Assembly: GCF_000808015.1 (NCBI RefSeq)
Contig: NZ_JWHR01000079.1
Span: 35,912-99,911, forward strand
DNA length: 64,000 bases
Reading direction: 5' to 3'
DNA from: Terrisporobacter othiniensis
GTDB lineage: Bacteria > Bacillota > Clostridia > Peptostreptococcales > Peptostreptococcaceae
Shown: positions 15,493 through 24,408 of the stretch, in pieces
Layout: each line of letters begins with the position of its first letter
Numbering within the stretch: the stretch's first letter is position 1
Program-made: the position numbers and the translations under genes
Notes under the pieces: model-generated
What the model was told of the DNA's origin: nothing
The model's input: only the letters and a program-made list of their open reading frames with translations
The model's database searches: none

Positions 15493-18400
15493 ATGTGGGT
15501 AATAAAAAATATATTAAGAATCATAACAATATTAATATGTATAAATACTAGCATATACACAGTAAATGCAATGGATAACATAAACTTCAAAAACATAACA
15601 ATAGAAGAAGGATTATCTCAAAGTACTGTAGAAACCATGCTACAAGACAGCAAAGGCTATTTATGGTTTGGAACAAATGACGGTCTAAACAGGTATAATG
15701 GATATGAATTCAAAGTATATAAGAAGAACAAAAACTCACAAAATAGCTTAGTCAGTAACTATATTATAGATATAAAAGAAGACAAAGAAGGAAACATATG
15801 GGTAGGAACACCAGGTGGAGTAAGTAAAATTAACTCGAAAAACGATAACATAACAAACTATACAACTGAAAAGGATAAAGGTAATTTATCTAATAACAAT
15901 GTATGTGAAATTTTAGTTACGAGAGAAGGTAATATATTAGTAGCAACTAATGATGGACTTAACTTATATGATAAAGAAAATGATAAATTTAACAGAATCT
16001 TATATAAAAATAAGGTTATAACTAATCAGTCAATATATACTATAGCCCAAGATATTAATGGTGATATATGGATAGGAACCACAGATGGCTTAAACAAGAT
16101 AGATGTTAAATCAAATAAAATAGAAAAAATATACAGTTCAGATGAGAAAAACTCCATTAGTGATAACTGGATTTACAAAATTTATAGTGATAAAGATGGA
16201 TATCTGTGGGTTGGAACTTATGATGAAGGACTTAATAAAATTAATATAGAGAACAATGAAATTACAGTATATAAGAATATAAAGAATGACGAACATTCTT
16301 TAGGTGGAAATTATGTAAAAAATATATTGCAAGATAGCAACGGTACTATTTGGGTGTGTACAAACGAGGGTTTATCTAAGTATGTACACAGTGAAGATAA
16401 ATTTATTACTTACACTAACAAACCTTATGATAGATATAGTATTGTAGATAATAATACATTTTCTATTATTGAAGATAAAAACGGTTTGATATTAGTAGGA
16501 ACATATAAAGGAGTCAGTATATTTGATCCTAATAATAAAATTCAACATTATAAAAATGATCCATTTGATAGTAATTCTTTAAGTGAAAATTCAGTATATG
16601 GCATATATGAAGATAAAGAAGGGGTTATGTGGGTAGGTACTAGCTCTACAGGAATTAATATTATTGATAGAGATAGCGAAACCATACAACATATTACTAC
16701 AGATGATGGATTAGTAAGTAATACAATCAATGATATTGCAGGATATGATAAATACATATGGGCAGGAACTAGTAATGGTCTTAATAAAATAGATAAAAAC
16801 AATAATACAATAGAAGATTACAACTCCAATGAAATATTGAGTTCAATGAGAATAAAATACTTATATTTAGATAGTAAAAAATATTTATGGATGGGCACAT
16901 CAGAAGGTATTTTTGTATTAAACACATACACAGATGAAGTTACAGATCTCTCATATATACTTAGTGATAACAACGTGAATGACACCTATATAGAAACTAT
17001 TTATGAAGATGCAGAAGATAACTATTGGATAGGTACATTTTTAGAAGGGTATCTAATTAAAATAGATACAAAGAATAAAAGTGTTAAAGTATTTAAGGAT
17101 AAAATAGATTCAAAATCTGTTAGAACTATAGCAGAGGATGACAAATACATGTGGATTGGTACTAGTGATGGGTTATGCAAGTTGGATAAGAAAACAAATA
17201 AACTTGTAACTTATACAGAAGATGATGGTTTATCAAATAACAATATTTATGGAATTTTAATAGATAATCATGGAAATCTATGGATGAGTACTAATAATGG
17301 AATATCTAAATTTGATGTTAATGAAGATAAATTTGTAAACTTATATTTAGAAGATGGTCTTCAAAGTAATGAATTTAATGGAGGTTCCTATTATAAAAAT
17401 AGCAAAGGTGAATTTTTATTTGGAGGTATTAATGGATTAAACATATTTAATCCAGATGAGATAATAGTGGGAGAATATTCACCAAAGGTAGTATTTGAGC
17501 AATTTATTGTAAAAGGCGAAATATATAATAATATTAATAATCTAGAATTTAAATACAATGAAAATATCATTAGCATAAATTACTTTTTACCAAATTATAA
17601 AAATATAAAAGGTATACAATATCAATATAAATTAGAGGGGATAGATAAGTATTGGCACCTTACTAACAATAATGAAATAATCTATAATAATTTGTCCCCA
17701 GGTAAATATGAAATTAAAATAAAAGCAAGAAATAACACTGGTGTTATTAGTGGAGAAAGTAGCGTGAAGTTTACTATAAAACCACCAATTTGGCTAAGCA
17801 AAGGTGCTTATCTTGTATATTTTTTATTAATAATTCTATTCATATATACACAAAAACATAAGATAAAAAGGCTAGATAAATTAGTAAGCGAAAGAACCAA
17901 AGAGCTAAGTGACGAGATGGAAAAAAGCAATGAATTACTAAATAAAGTTATACAGTTAGAAAGAAATAAAAATAACTATTTTGTAAATTTATCTCATGAG
18001 CTTAGAACTCCTTTAAATGTAATATTTTCAACAGAGCAGCTGATTACAACTTTAAATAAAAAGGAATCTGGAATATCAAGGGAAAAAATAAACTATTATA
18101 TGGAGATAGTGAGGAGAAATTCTCAGCGTCTTTTAAAATTAATAAATAATATTATTGATACAAATAAAGTGGAGCATGGAAATTATCAAATAGATATAAA
18201 AGAGGAAAATATCGTTTATATAGTAGAAGAGGCAGCATTAAGTTTAAAGGATTATATAGAAAATAAAAATATAGAACTTGTTATAGAACCTGATATGGAA
18301 GAAAAAATTATTCAATGTGATAAATATGAAATCGAAAGATGTATAGTCAACTTGATGAGTAATGCAGCTAAGTTTACTCCTAAGGGAGGACGTATCGATG

Positions 18401-18660
18401 TTCTTATAAAAGATTTAGGAAATCAAGTTGAAATAATTATTAAGGATACGGGCATTGGTATAGATGAAAAATATCATAGTTCTATATTCGATAGATTTAA
18501 TCAGATTATAGATGAGAAGTCTGAAGCTAAGGGTGGTAGTGGGCTTGGTTTAACTATTACAAAACATATTATAGACTTGCACAATGGTGAAATATCTGTC
18601 TCTAGTGAAGTGAATAAAGGCAGCACTTTTAAGATTGTTTTAAAAGAAAAAATAAATTAA
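15493..18660 (+). CDS. Large sensor histidine kinase with periplasmic-type beta-propeller (Reg_prop)
   Basis: A 1055-residue sensor. Residues 1-26 are a signal or anchor segment (NILRIITILICINTSIYTVNA). Residues 30 to about 660 are a series of two-component-propeller repeats with the recurring GxLWFGTNDGLNRY-like motif (LWFGT, IWVGT, IWIGT, LWVGT, VMWVGT, IWAGT, LWMGT and so on). A Y_Y_Y-like domain follows (YQYKLEGIDKYWH...SPGKYEIKIKARN), then one membrane helix (YLVYFLLIILFIY), a coiled coil, the phosphoacceptor box NLSHELRTPLN, and a complete HATPase (NLMSNAAKF, DTGIGID, GGSGLGLTI). There is no receiver or HTH domain, unlike many such hybrids, and no intact response regulator nearby. Confidence 0.92.
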   Translation: MWVIKNILRIITILICINTSIYTVNAMDNINFKNITIEEGLSQSTVETMLQDSKGYLWFGTNDGLNRYNGYEFKVYKKNKNSQNSLVSNYIIDIKEDKEGNIWVGTPGGVSKINSKNDNITNYTTEKDKGNLSNNNVCEILVTREGNILVATNDGLNLYDKENDKFNRILYKNKVITNQSIYTIAQDINGDIWIGTTDGLNKIDVKSNKIEKIYSSDEKNSISDNWIYKIYSDKDGYLWVGTYDEGLNKINIENNEITVYKNIKNDEHSLGGNYVKNILQDSNGTIWVCTNEGLSKYVHSEDKFITYTNKPYDRYSIVDNNTFSIIEDKNGLILVGTYKGVSIFDPNNKIQHYKNDPFDSNSLSENSVYGIYEDKEGVMWVGTSSTGINIIDRDSETIQHITTDDGLVSNTINDIAGYDKYIWAGTSNGLNKIDKNNNTIEDYNSNEILSSMRIKYLYLDSKKYLWMGTSEGIFVLNTYTDEVTDLSYILSDNNVNDTYIETIYEDAEDNYWIGTFLEGYLIKIDTKNKSVKVFKDKIDSKSVRTIAEDDKYMWIGTSDGLCKLDKKTNKLVTYTEDDGLSNNNIYGILIDNHGNLWMSTNNGISKFDVNEDKFVNLYLEDGLQSNEFNGGSYYKNSKGEFLFGGINGLNIFNPDEIIVGEYSPKVVFEQFIVKGEIYNNINNLEFKYNENIISINYFLPNYKNIKGIQYQYKLEGIDKYWHLTNNNEIIYNNLSPGKYEIKIKARNNTGVISGESSVKFTIKPPIWLSKGAYLVYFLLIILFIYTQKHKIKRLDKLVSERTKELSDEMEKSNELLNKVIQLERNKNNYFVNLSHELRTPLNVIFSTEQLITTLNKKESGISREKINYYMEIVRRNSQRLLKLINNIIDTNKVEHGNYQIDIKEENIVYIVEEAALSLKDYIENKNIELVIEPDMEEKIIQCDKYEIERCIVNLMSNAAKFTPKGGRIDVLIKDLGNQVEIIIKDTGIGIDEKYHSSIFDRFNQIIDEKSEAKGGSGLGLTITKHIIDLHNGEISVSSEVNKGSTFKIVLKEKIN

Positions 18661-18738
18661 GAAATAAGGGTTATGTTACCATATATAATAATCGAGGATT
18701 GTTACAAGACTATATAAAGTAGGACTTTTTCGGAGTAT

Positions 18739-18773
18739 AAAAAGTACATCAAATGATGTACTTTTTATTTTTT
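18739..18773 (+). terminator. Terminator after propeller kinase
   Basis: Arms 18739-18750 and 18755-18766 are perfectly complementary over 12 bp with a 4-base loop and a T-rich tract. Confidence 0.85.
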
Positions 18774-18855
18774 AATAAAAAAATTAGTGAAAAGGCACAT
18801 AAAAAATAAAACCTTTTATAAATTTAAATCGTTATATAAATGAAAGTAGGGAGAT

Positions 18856-19306
18856 ATGTTGGCGCAAACTGATGAAAATCTAAAAGATACTAAAAGGAAA
18901 TGAAAGTGCAATGGAAATGTTGGGAAAAAGGCATTATGACCTTGTATATAGTTATGTATATAGAACTACAAATGACTATGATATAGCCTACGACATAACA
19001 CAAGATGTATTTATAAAGATGATGCAAAACATAGATAAATACAATTTAGAAGAGGGAAAATTTAAAAAATGGCTATTAAAAATAGCAGTAAATACAACAA
19101 AAGATAATTTTAAAAGTAAAACGTATAAGCAAAGAATTGAGAATTATAATATAGAAAATCATGAAATAGAAGATAAATCAAATGTTATTTATATAATCTC
19201 TAAAAAAGAGGAATCTATAAAAATAAAAGAAGCTGTTGAAAAGTTAACAAATCTTCAAAGGGAAGCAATATTTTTAAAGTACTATAACGATTTGAAAATA
19301 AAATAG
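18856..19306 (+). pseudogene. Broken ECF sigma factor (frameshift near start, C-terminus lost)
   Basis: GGGAG and ATG 18856 open a frame reading MLAQTDENL, typical of ECF sigma factors, but it hits a stop at 18901. The rest continues in another frame (ILKGNESAMEMLGKRHYDLVYSYVYR), so about two bases were lost, or one gained, near 18882. The frame then runs through region 2 (DIAYDITQDVFIKMMQNIDKY, GKFKKWLLKIAVNTTKD) and into region 4 (LTNLQREAIFLKYYNDLKIK), where it stops before the helix-turn-helix is complete. An internal start at 18911 gives 131 residues lacking both ends. A functional sigma factor is unlikely. Confidence 0.8.
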
Positions 19307-19800
19307 TAAGTGGATTAATATTTATTATAATACACAGCATATATCTAATAAGTGCTTTAAGGTATGATTTTATAGGCTGGGACAAGCCTCTGGATTTATT
19401 TAAATATTATAGATATACACCTTTTGATATGAGAATAATTGATTTCTATATGGTAGAATTGGGGATTAGTTTTATTGGTTCAAGATTATTTGCTTTAGTA
19501 ACTATGCTGATATCTCTATTAGTAAAAAATAATATGATATCAATTTTATTAAGTTTAGGAATGTATCATATTCCAAAGTTTATTGGTGATCTTATCCCAA
19601 TAGAGACTTTATCTAAAGTTTTTAAGGAAATAAACATAGCAGAAGCTATTAAAGTGGAAAATATGTTTGTATTCCCTAGTACTTACGATATTTTCGGAAA
19701 CCCAACATTATATTCAACTGTATTAATAAGTTTAGTTCTTATATCTATACCGATTGTAATTTGTTTAATAAAATATTTTGGAAAAAGACAAGCTATATAG
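19288..19800 (+). pseudogene. C-terminal remnant of an ABC-2-type membrane permease
   Basis: An open frame without a proper start runs from 19288 and overlaps the broken sigma gene. It encodes several hydrophobic helices (SGLIFIIIHSIYLISAL, LFALVTMLISLLV, LISLVLISIPIVICLI) with a soluble loop containing KEINIAEAIKVENMFVFPSTYDIFG, like the last third of an ABC-2-type permease. It begins right where the sigma factor is cut off, so one deletion probably removed the end of the sigma gene, any anti-sigma and ATPase genes, and the head of the permease. No ribosome site precedes the internal ATG at 19429. Confidence 0.65.
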
Positions 19801-19857
19801 TTATTAATAAATAGATATATTAAAATAAAATTTATAAAGAAGAGTTATGGTGATTAG

Positions 19858-20190
19858 GAATCAAAAGAATTTTGGACTAAAAAGATGAACTTCGTTGTTA
19901 AATTAGAGCAACCAATGGGACCTAATATGAAATGGCTAGAAGTTGGACCTAGTAATGAAGAGTTTACTTCTTTTGTAATATATGAAAAGAATTTAATGCT
20001 AGCTCAAAATCCCAATGCAAATGTATCTCACCCAAATATAATATTAAGTACTAATGATATAGAAAGTACTTATAGTGAAATGAAATCAAATAGTGTTGAT
20101 GTGGCAGAATTAATGATAATGCCATATGGTAAAATGTTTGAATTTAAAGATCAAGATAATAATAGATATTTAGTTAGAGAAGATAAATAA
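19858..20190 (+). pseudogene. N-terminally truncated glyoxalase/VOC-family protein
   Basis: The coding frame opens right after a stop at 19855, reading ESKEFWTKKMNFVVKLEQPMG, then WLEVGPSNEEFTSFVIYEK, NIILSTNDIESTYSEMKSNSV and PYGKMFEFKDQDNNRYLV. This is a VOC-fold protein from its first helix onward. The first beta strand, which normally carries a metal ligand, is missing, and no start codon or ribosome site precedes the frame. An internal ATG at 19885 would make a 101-residue protein without that strand. The loss fits the decay pattern of the genes just upstream. A remodelled small protein cannot be excluded. Confidence 0.6.
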
Positions 20191-20223
20191 TATAAATCGT
20201 ATGTAAATAAAAATACATATATG

Positions 20224-20266
20224 AAAAATAACCATTAAGTTATGATACTTAGTGGTTATTTTTTTA
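20224..20266 (+). terminator. Terminator upstream of ArsR/CDF pair
   Basis: Arms 20226-20240 and 20247-20261 pair over 15 bp with one G-U, followed by a T-run. Confidence 0.85.
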
Positions 20267-20413
20267 TGGAATTGCTAAATTTTAAGGTTTGCTAATTCCT
20301 TTTATTATTAAATTTATTAAATAATAAATTTAAATATGAAAAGACTTAAGAGGTTTTGTAAGAATAACATTGTAATATAATAATCACACTAATTATGTAA
20401 AAATTATTAACAG

Positions 20414-20431
20414 TTGATTGCTTGTTCAACT
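20414..20431. promoter_or_regulatory. Candidate ArsR/CadC-type operator
   Basis: The imperfect inverted repeat GTTGAttgcttgTTCAAC lies 50 bases before the ArsR-family start, in the likely promoter region. ArsR/SmtB repressors bind TTGAA-type dyads, so autoregulation of the metal-sensing operon is a reasonable guess. Confidence 0.35.
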
Positions 20432-20480
20432 ATTATGAAGATAACAATTGAATAATTACTCAGCTAATAAGGAGGAAAAT

Positions 20481-20837
20481 ATGGAAAAAAACAACATATG
20501 CGATTGCATTGCAATAGATAAAGAAAAAGTAGAAAAAGTTAAGGAAAATGCACTACCAAATGAAGATATAGCAAAGCTATCTAATTTGTTTAAGGTGCTA
20601 GGTGATAATACTCGTATGAGAATAATAACTGCTTTATCACAGGAAGAATTATGTGTTTGTGATTTAGCTGTAGTTCTTAATATGACTAAGTCAGCAGTAA
20701 GTCATCAATTAAAAAAATTAAAAGCTGAAAGACAAGTTAAAAGTAGAAAAGAGGGAAAAAATGTTTATTACTCGTTGGACGATGAACACATTGTAGATAT
20801 TTTAAGCAGAGCATTAGAACATATAAAATATAAATAA
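20481..20837 (+). CDS. ArsR/SmtB-family metal-sensing repressor (CadC/CzrA-like)
   Basis: A 118-residue winged-helix repressor. ATG 20481 follows AAGGAGG at 20469-20475; a longer frame from 20448 has no ribosome site. The N-terminal arm has CDC (NICDCIAID) and helix alpha3 has ELCVCDLAVVL; this pairing resembles the Cys-based Cd/Pb/Zn site of CadC. The recognition helix region is MTKSAVSHQLKKLKAERQV. The C-terminal helix DDEHIVDILSRALEHI has Asp/His residues like the Zn(II) alpha5 site of CzrA. It would release DNA on binding Cd, Pb or Zn and de-repress the efflux gene 15 bp downstream. Confidence 0.9.
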   Translation: MEKNNICDCIAIDKEKVEKVKENALPNEDIAKLSNLFKVLGDNTRMRIITALSQEELCVCDLAVVLNMTKSAVSHQLKKLKAERQVKSRKEGKNVYYSLDDEHIVDILSRALEHIKYK

Positions 20838-20852
20838 GGAGATGAGAATAAA

Positions 20853-21710
20853 ATGGCACACAATCATAGTCATTCACATAATTATAATCATTGTGAAGGA
20901 GTAAGTAATGTAATATTGGTATTTTTACTGAACTTTGGATTTTCAATATTAGAATTAGTTGGTGGTCTTATTACAGGTAGTAAAGCAATATTATCTGATG
21001 CAGTACATGATTTTGGTGACAGTATAGCATTGGCATTATCCTTTGTATTTGAAAAAGTAGGCAAAAGAGGTGCAAATGAAAAGTATACTTATGGATATAA
21101 GAGAATTTCACTTATAGGAGCTTTTATTAATATCATAGTGCTTTCAGTATGTACAATATTTGTATTTAGTGAAGCATTGCAATCCTTGGTAAATTCAATG
21201 CCTGTAAAAGCAGAAGGCATGCTACTTTTATCATTTATAGGTATTGCTATAAATGGAGCATCAGTATTTAGAATGAAAGGTTCTAAAAAAATTTTAGATA
21301 AGACAGTTATAATGCATTTGATGGAGGATTTACTAGGATGGATAGCTGTGCTAGTTGTTAGTATAGTTATATATTTTACAAATTGGTATATTCTAGATCC
21401 TATTCTTTCTCTTGGAATATGTATTATTATAGGAAGAAATATATATTTTAATTTAAAAACAGCTATTTTGATTATAATGCAAAGGGTGCCTGACGAAGAT
21501 CTTTATGAAGAAATAAAAGAACATCTAATGGAAATAAATGAAATAGAAAAGGTTGAAAAATTAAATATGTGGACTATGGATGGGGAAATTCATGTATTGA
21601 CAGCATCCATAAAAACGTTAGAAAATGCTAATAAAAATGAGGTATTAAACAAAGTTAAAGAAATGCTTAATGATGAGGGGATAAATGAATCAACTATTGA
21701 AGTATTGTAA
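20853..21710 (+). CDS. Cation diffusion facilitator (CzcD-like metal efflux)
   Basis: A 285-residue CDF transporter. A His-rich N-terminus (HNHSHSHNYNHC) may collect metal. Helix 2 has the site residues in LSDAVHDFGDSIALAL (HxxxD), and the partner motif on helix 5 appears in VIMHLMEDLLGWIAVL (H..ED). About six membrane helices are followed by a cytosolic domain (KLNMWTMDGEIHVLTASI). It exports Zn or Cd by proton antiport. It shares an operon with the ArsR-type sensor upstream and ends at a strong terminator (21727-21761). Confidence 0.92.
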   Translation: MAHNHSHSHNYNHCEGVSNVILVFLLNFGFSILELVGGLITGSKAILSDAVHDFGDSIALALSFVFEKVGKRGANEKYTYGYKRISLIGAFINIIVLSVCTIFVFSEALQSLVNSMPVKAEGMLLLSFIGIAINGASVFRMKGSKKILDKTVIMHLMEDLLGWIAVLVVSIVIYFTNWYILDPILSLGICIIIGRNIYFNLKTAILIIMQRVPDEDLYEEIKEHLMEINEIEKVEKLNMWTMDGEIHVLTASIKTLENANKNEVLNKVKEMLNDEGINESTIEVL

Positions 21711-21726
21711 TTAAATAAATACAAAT

Positions 21727-21761
21727 AAAAAGTATGGAGCGTAAAAGCTCCATACTTTTTT
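21727..21761. terminator. Bidirectional terminator between CDF and creatininase genes
   Basis: Arms 21727-21740 and 21747-21760 are perfectly complementary over 14 bp, flanked by A- and T-runs on either side, so it can serve both convergent transcripts. Confidence 0.9.
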
Positions 21762-21765
21762 CATA

Positions 21766-22515
21766 TTACATAAATTCTTTATTAACAATCTCCACCATTT
21801 TACTTAAAGCTTCATCAACAATCAGTTCACCCTTTGCAGCACTACTTGTTCTACCAATAGATAAAAGTCCAGACTTAGGAACTAAATCTTTTGGAATAGG
21901 ATAAACTTGATAAGTAGGAACTTCTTCAATTTTTTCGTCAATTAATTTATCCATATGAACAAGCTCAGGTTTAAATTTTAATATTAAAGAAGTTTCAGTA
22001 ATAGCAGCATGTTCCAATGCCCATCCAGGGAATTCGATTTCATCGAATATCTTATCAATAGTATTTTGAGTGATCAGATCCCACCAGCTCATCATTATGA
22101 TTTTGGTATTGGCAGGCATGTTTTTGCTTACTAGATCTATTGCTTCCAATAAGAAAGCTTGATTTTCAAAATGAGAATTAACTAGTGCTATTTTACGAAC
22201 GCCATCTCTGATAAGTTCTTCAATAATATCTTTCACTAAATTTATTAAAGTTGTTCCATTTAAATCTATTGTTCCAGGAAATAAAGGTCCGCCACCAGAA
22301 GCAGGTTGTGATTTGTATCCATAGTTTATAGATGGCATAACAATACCATTAACTTTATCACCTAAAAGATTTGCAAAGCCTTCTGATATTATAGTGTCTG
22401 TAAATAATGGTAGGTGAGGGCCGTGTTGTTCAACAGAACCTACTGGAAGTATTACAACATCCTTATCTTTTCTTTCATTAAATTCATACCAAGTCATATT
22501 TGCCATTAAAGTCAT
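21766..22515 (-). CDS. Creatininase-family amidohydrolase
   Basis: A 249-residue member of the creatininase family, metal-dependent amide hydrolases. The metal ligands appear in LPVGSVEQHGPHLPLFTDT (Glu, His, Asp), in LVNSHFENQ (His, in place of the common NGHGGN) and in EHAAITETS (Glu). SGGGPLFPGTI is the substrate-loop region. Start 22515 gives a 6-base gap to AGGAGG (complement of 22522-22527); an in-frame ATG at 22521 would touch that site. It follows a PucR regulator on the same strand, so it may act on a purine- or creatinine-like nitrogen source. The substrate is not fixed by sequence. Confidence 0.85.
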   Translation of the reverse strand: MTLMANMTWYEFNERKDKDVVILPVGSVEQHGPHLPLFTDTIISEGFANLLGDKVNGIVMPSINYGYKSQPASGGGPLFPGTIDLNGTTLINLVKDIIEELIRDGVRKIALVNSHFENQAFLLEAIDLVSKNMPANTKIIMMSWWDLITQNTIDKIFDEIEFPGWALEHAAITETSLILKFKPELVHMDKLIDEKIEEVPTYQVYPIPKDLVPKSGLLSIGRTSSAAKGELIVDEALSKMVEIVNKEFM

Positions 22516-22525
22516 GTGCATCCTC

Positions 22526-23722
22526 CTAAATATATTTAAGTTTATTATTTTTATAATCTACATAATGTAAATAATCTCTTATCATAAGTGCATTAAGCAA
22601 TTCGTTTTTGAATCTTGCATCTTCAAGATTATTTTTTAATACTTCTTTTATTTTATTTAATCTATATACCAATGTATTTCTATGAATAAATAATTCATCG
22701 GAAGTTTTTAACAAATTACAGTCATTAGCTAAATAGTATTTTAGGGTTTTCAATAAGTTTAAATTACTGACTTCACTAATATCTATTAAAGGTTTTAAAA
22801 TTTCCTCACTATAATCTCTCAGCTTATTTATAGAATTTACCTCAAATAAAATCTTGTAGAATCCTAGAGTTGAATAGTCAATACAATTATCATTCCAGTT
22901 ATTATATTTATAAAGCTCATAGGCTTTAATAGCATCATTATAGCTATTTTTAATAGAAAGTAAATTTTTATATCTATCACCAAATATTAAAAATAGTTTA
23001 TTATCTTTATTTAATTTTTCATGAATATGCTTTAAATTAAACTTAATTTCTGAGTATAAATTCTCTGAATCCACACCAACTATAAGTATAATTTCATTAT
23101 TTAAAACATCAAGCATTAAGGTATTGCAACTTGATTCAATCTTATTTTTAATTTTAGCTATAAGATAATCATTGTTAGCAAGATTCATATGAGTACTTTT
23201 GAAAACACAAGAAAAATAAATATTACTACTTTTGATATTATAGATTCTTATAAGTTGGTGAATTTTATTCATATTTAAATCTTTAGTAAAGATAAGCTCT
23301 TTTAAAAGTTCTTTTTCTGTATTAGATTTAAAATTCTCTTCCATTATATAATTTGAAATTGACTTGCTAACATCTATAATTTTTAGATTCCAAGGCATTT
23401 TAAATAAGGGTAAGTCTATTTCGTCACATAAATCGATTATATGAGGTGGAATATCTTTTATAAATTCACTATTTGTTAAAATTACTAGTCCAGAGATTGA
23501 TTTTTCTCTACATTTATAGATTAAATTGACTAATTTATTATGGTCTAAATCCATACCCATTCCAGTTAGGAAGAGCAACTCTCCACCGTTTATCCATTTA
23601 TAAAAATCTATAGATTGACAGATATATGGCCAAGTTATAGTTTTATATAAGCCATTTTCACCAGCTAGTAGTTTTATATTTTTAAATATTTCTAAGTTTA
23701 ATAAATCCTGACAGCTAATCAT
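22526..23722 (-). CDS. PucR-family transcriptional regulator
   Basis: A 398-residue protein with the PucR N-terminal ligand domain (residues 1-120: LAGENGLYKTITWPYI, GGELLFLTGMG, SGLVILTNSEFI, DLPLFKMPW), a degenerate GGDEF-like centre (LFLIFGDRYKNLLSIKNSYNDAIKAYEL) and a C-terminal HTH (LKYYLANDCNLLKTSDELFIHRNTLVYRLNKI). PucR proteins activate purine-degradation genes in response to pathway intermediates. It ends 10 bases before the creatininase gene on the same strand and probably controls it. GAAAGGAAT is a weak ribosome site upstream. Confidence 0.9.
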   Translation of the reverse strand: MISCQDLLNLEIFKNIKLLAGENGLYKTITWPYICQSIDFYKWINGGELLFLTGMGMDLDHNKLVNLIYKCREKSISGLVILTNSEFIKDIPPHIIDLCDEIDLPLFKMPWNLKIIDVSKSISNYIMEENFKSNTEKELLKELIFTKDLNMNKIHQLIRIYNIKSSNIYFSCVFKSTHMNLANNDYLIAKIKNKIESSCNTLMLDVLNNEIILIVGVDSENLYSEIKFNLKHIHEKLNKDNKLFLIFGDRYKNLLSIKNSYNDAIKAYELYKYNNWNDNCIDYSTLGFYKILFEVNSINKLRDYSEEILKPLIDISEVSNLNLLKTLKYYLANDCNLLKTSDELFIHRNTLVYRLNKIKEVLKNNLEDARFKNELLNALMIRDYLHYVDYKNNKLKYI

Positions 23723-23986
23723 AAGGTTTATGATTCCTTTCTAGTTATAATATATTATTATAACAAAAACTACTTATAAAATAGAGGTTATGTATACTCA
23801 TGCTATCATACTAGTGAGTTTTTAGTCATTGTACTTTAGGTACAATTTATTTAATATTTTATGTGATTTTGTTACAAGGGACGATAAGTATAAAATTTTG
23901 TAATAAATTAACCTAATTATAATTTTTAGGAAAGATTATCTTAAGATTGGTATTTTATAATATAGACATAAGAATAGAGTGAGACA

Positions 23987-24127
23987 ATGAAAATATTAGT
24001 AGTAGATGATGAAATCGAAATAGTAGAAACTATAGATTTATATTTAAGAAAAAGTTATACAGTTATAAAAGCATATGATGATGAAAGTGATTTTTATATC
24101 TCTGAATTATTAGTATATGATAGATAA
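23987..24127 (+). pseudogene. N-terminal stub of a response regulator
   Basis: ATG 23987 opens a 46-residue frame reading MKILVVDDEIEIVETIDLYL and then a partial alpha/beta segment before stopping at 24127. This is the first third of an OmpR-type receiver domain (acidic DDE pocket). The phosphoacceptor Asp and the whole DNA-binding domain are gone. It lies 11 bases from a histidine kinase tail in the next frame, so an internal deletion of a regulator-kinase pair is the simplest reading. Confidence 0.8.
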
Positions 24128-24138
24128 ACTAGATAAAA

Positions 24139-24324
24139 GTGAAAAGAGGTTATATAGAATTTGTTATTGGAGATAAGTCTAGAAGTAGTATCGGTGGAAG
24201 TGGTTTAGGTTTGGAGATTACTAAGAGGATAGCTGAATTACATGGTGGTAGTATAAACGTACAAAGTGAATTAGGAAAAGAAAGTAAGTTTATCATTACT
24301 ATAAATACTATAAATAAAAAATAG
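24139..24324 (+). pseudogene. C-terminal stub of a sensor histidine kinase
   Basis: A 61-residue frame beginning at a GTG with no ribosome site holds the end of a HATPase domain: [21 protein letters not shown] (G2 box), then [22 protein letters not shown] and G1 boxes are missing. It is the partner of the response regulator stub just upstream, and together they mark a collapsed two-component system. It ends before the shared terminator at 24361-24387. Confidence 0.8.
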
Positions 24325-24360
24325 GTATTACTAATACAATTAAATAATAATATGAAAAAA

Positions 24361-24387
24361 GGAGTGTATAAAATACACTCCTTTTTT
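24361..24387. terminator. Bidirectional terminator between kinase stub and MFS gene
   Basis: Arms 24361-24369 and 24373-24381 (GGAGTGTAT/ATACACTCC) have A6 on the left and T6 on the right, suitable for both directions. Confidence 0.85.
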
Positions 24388-24408
24388 AAATAAGCAATTA
24401 TATATATA

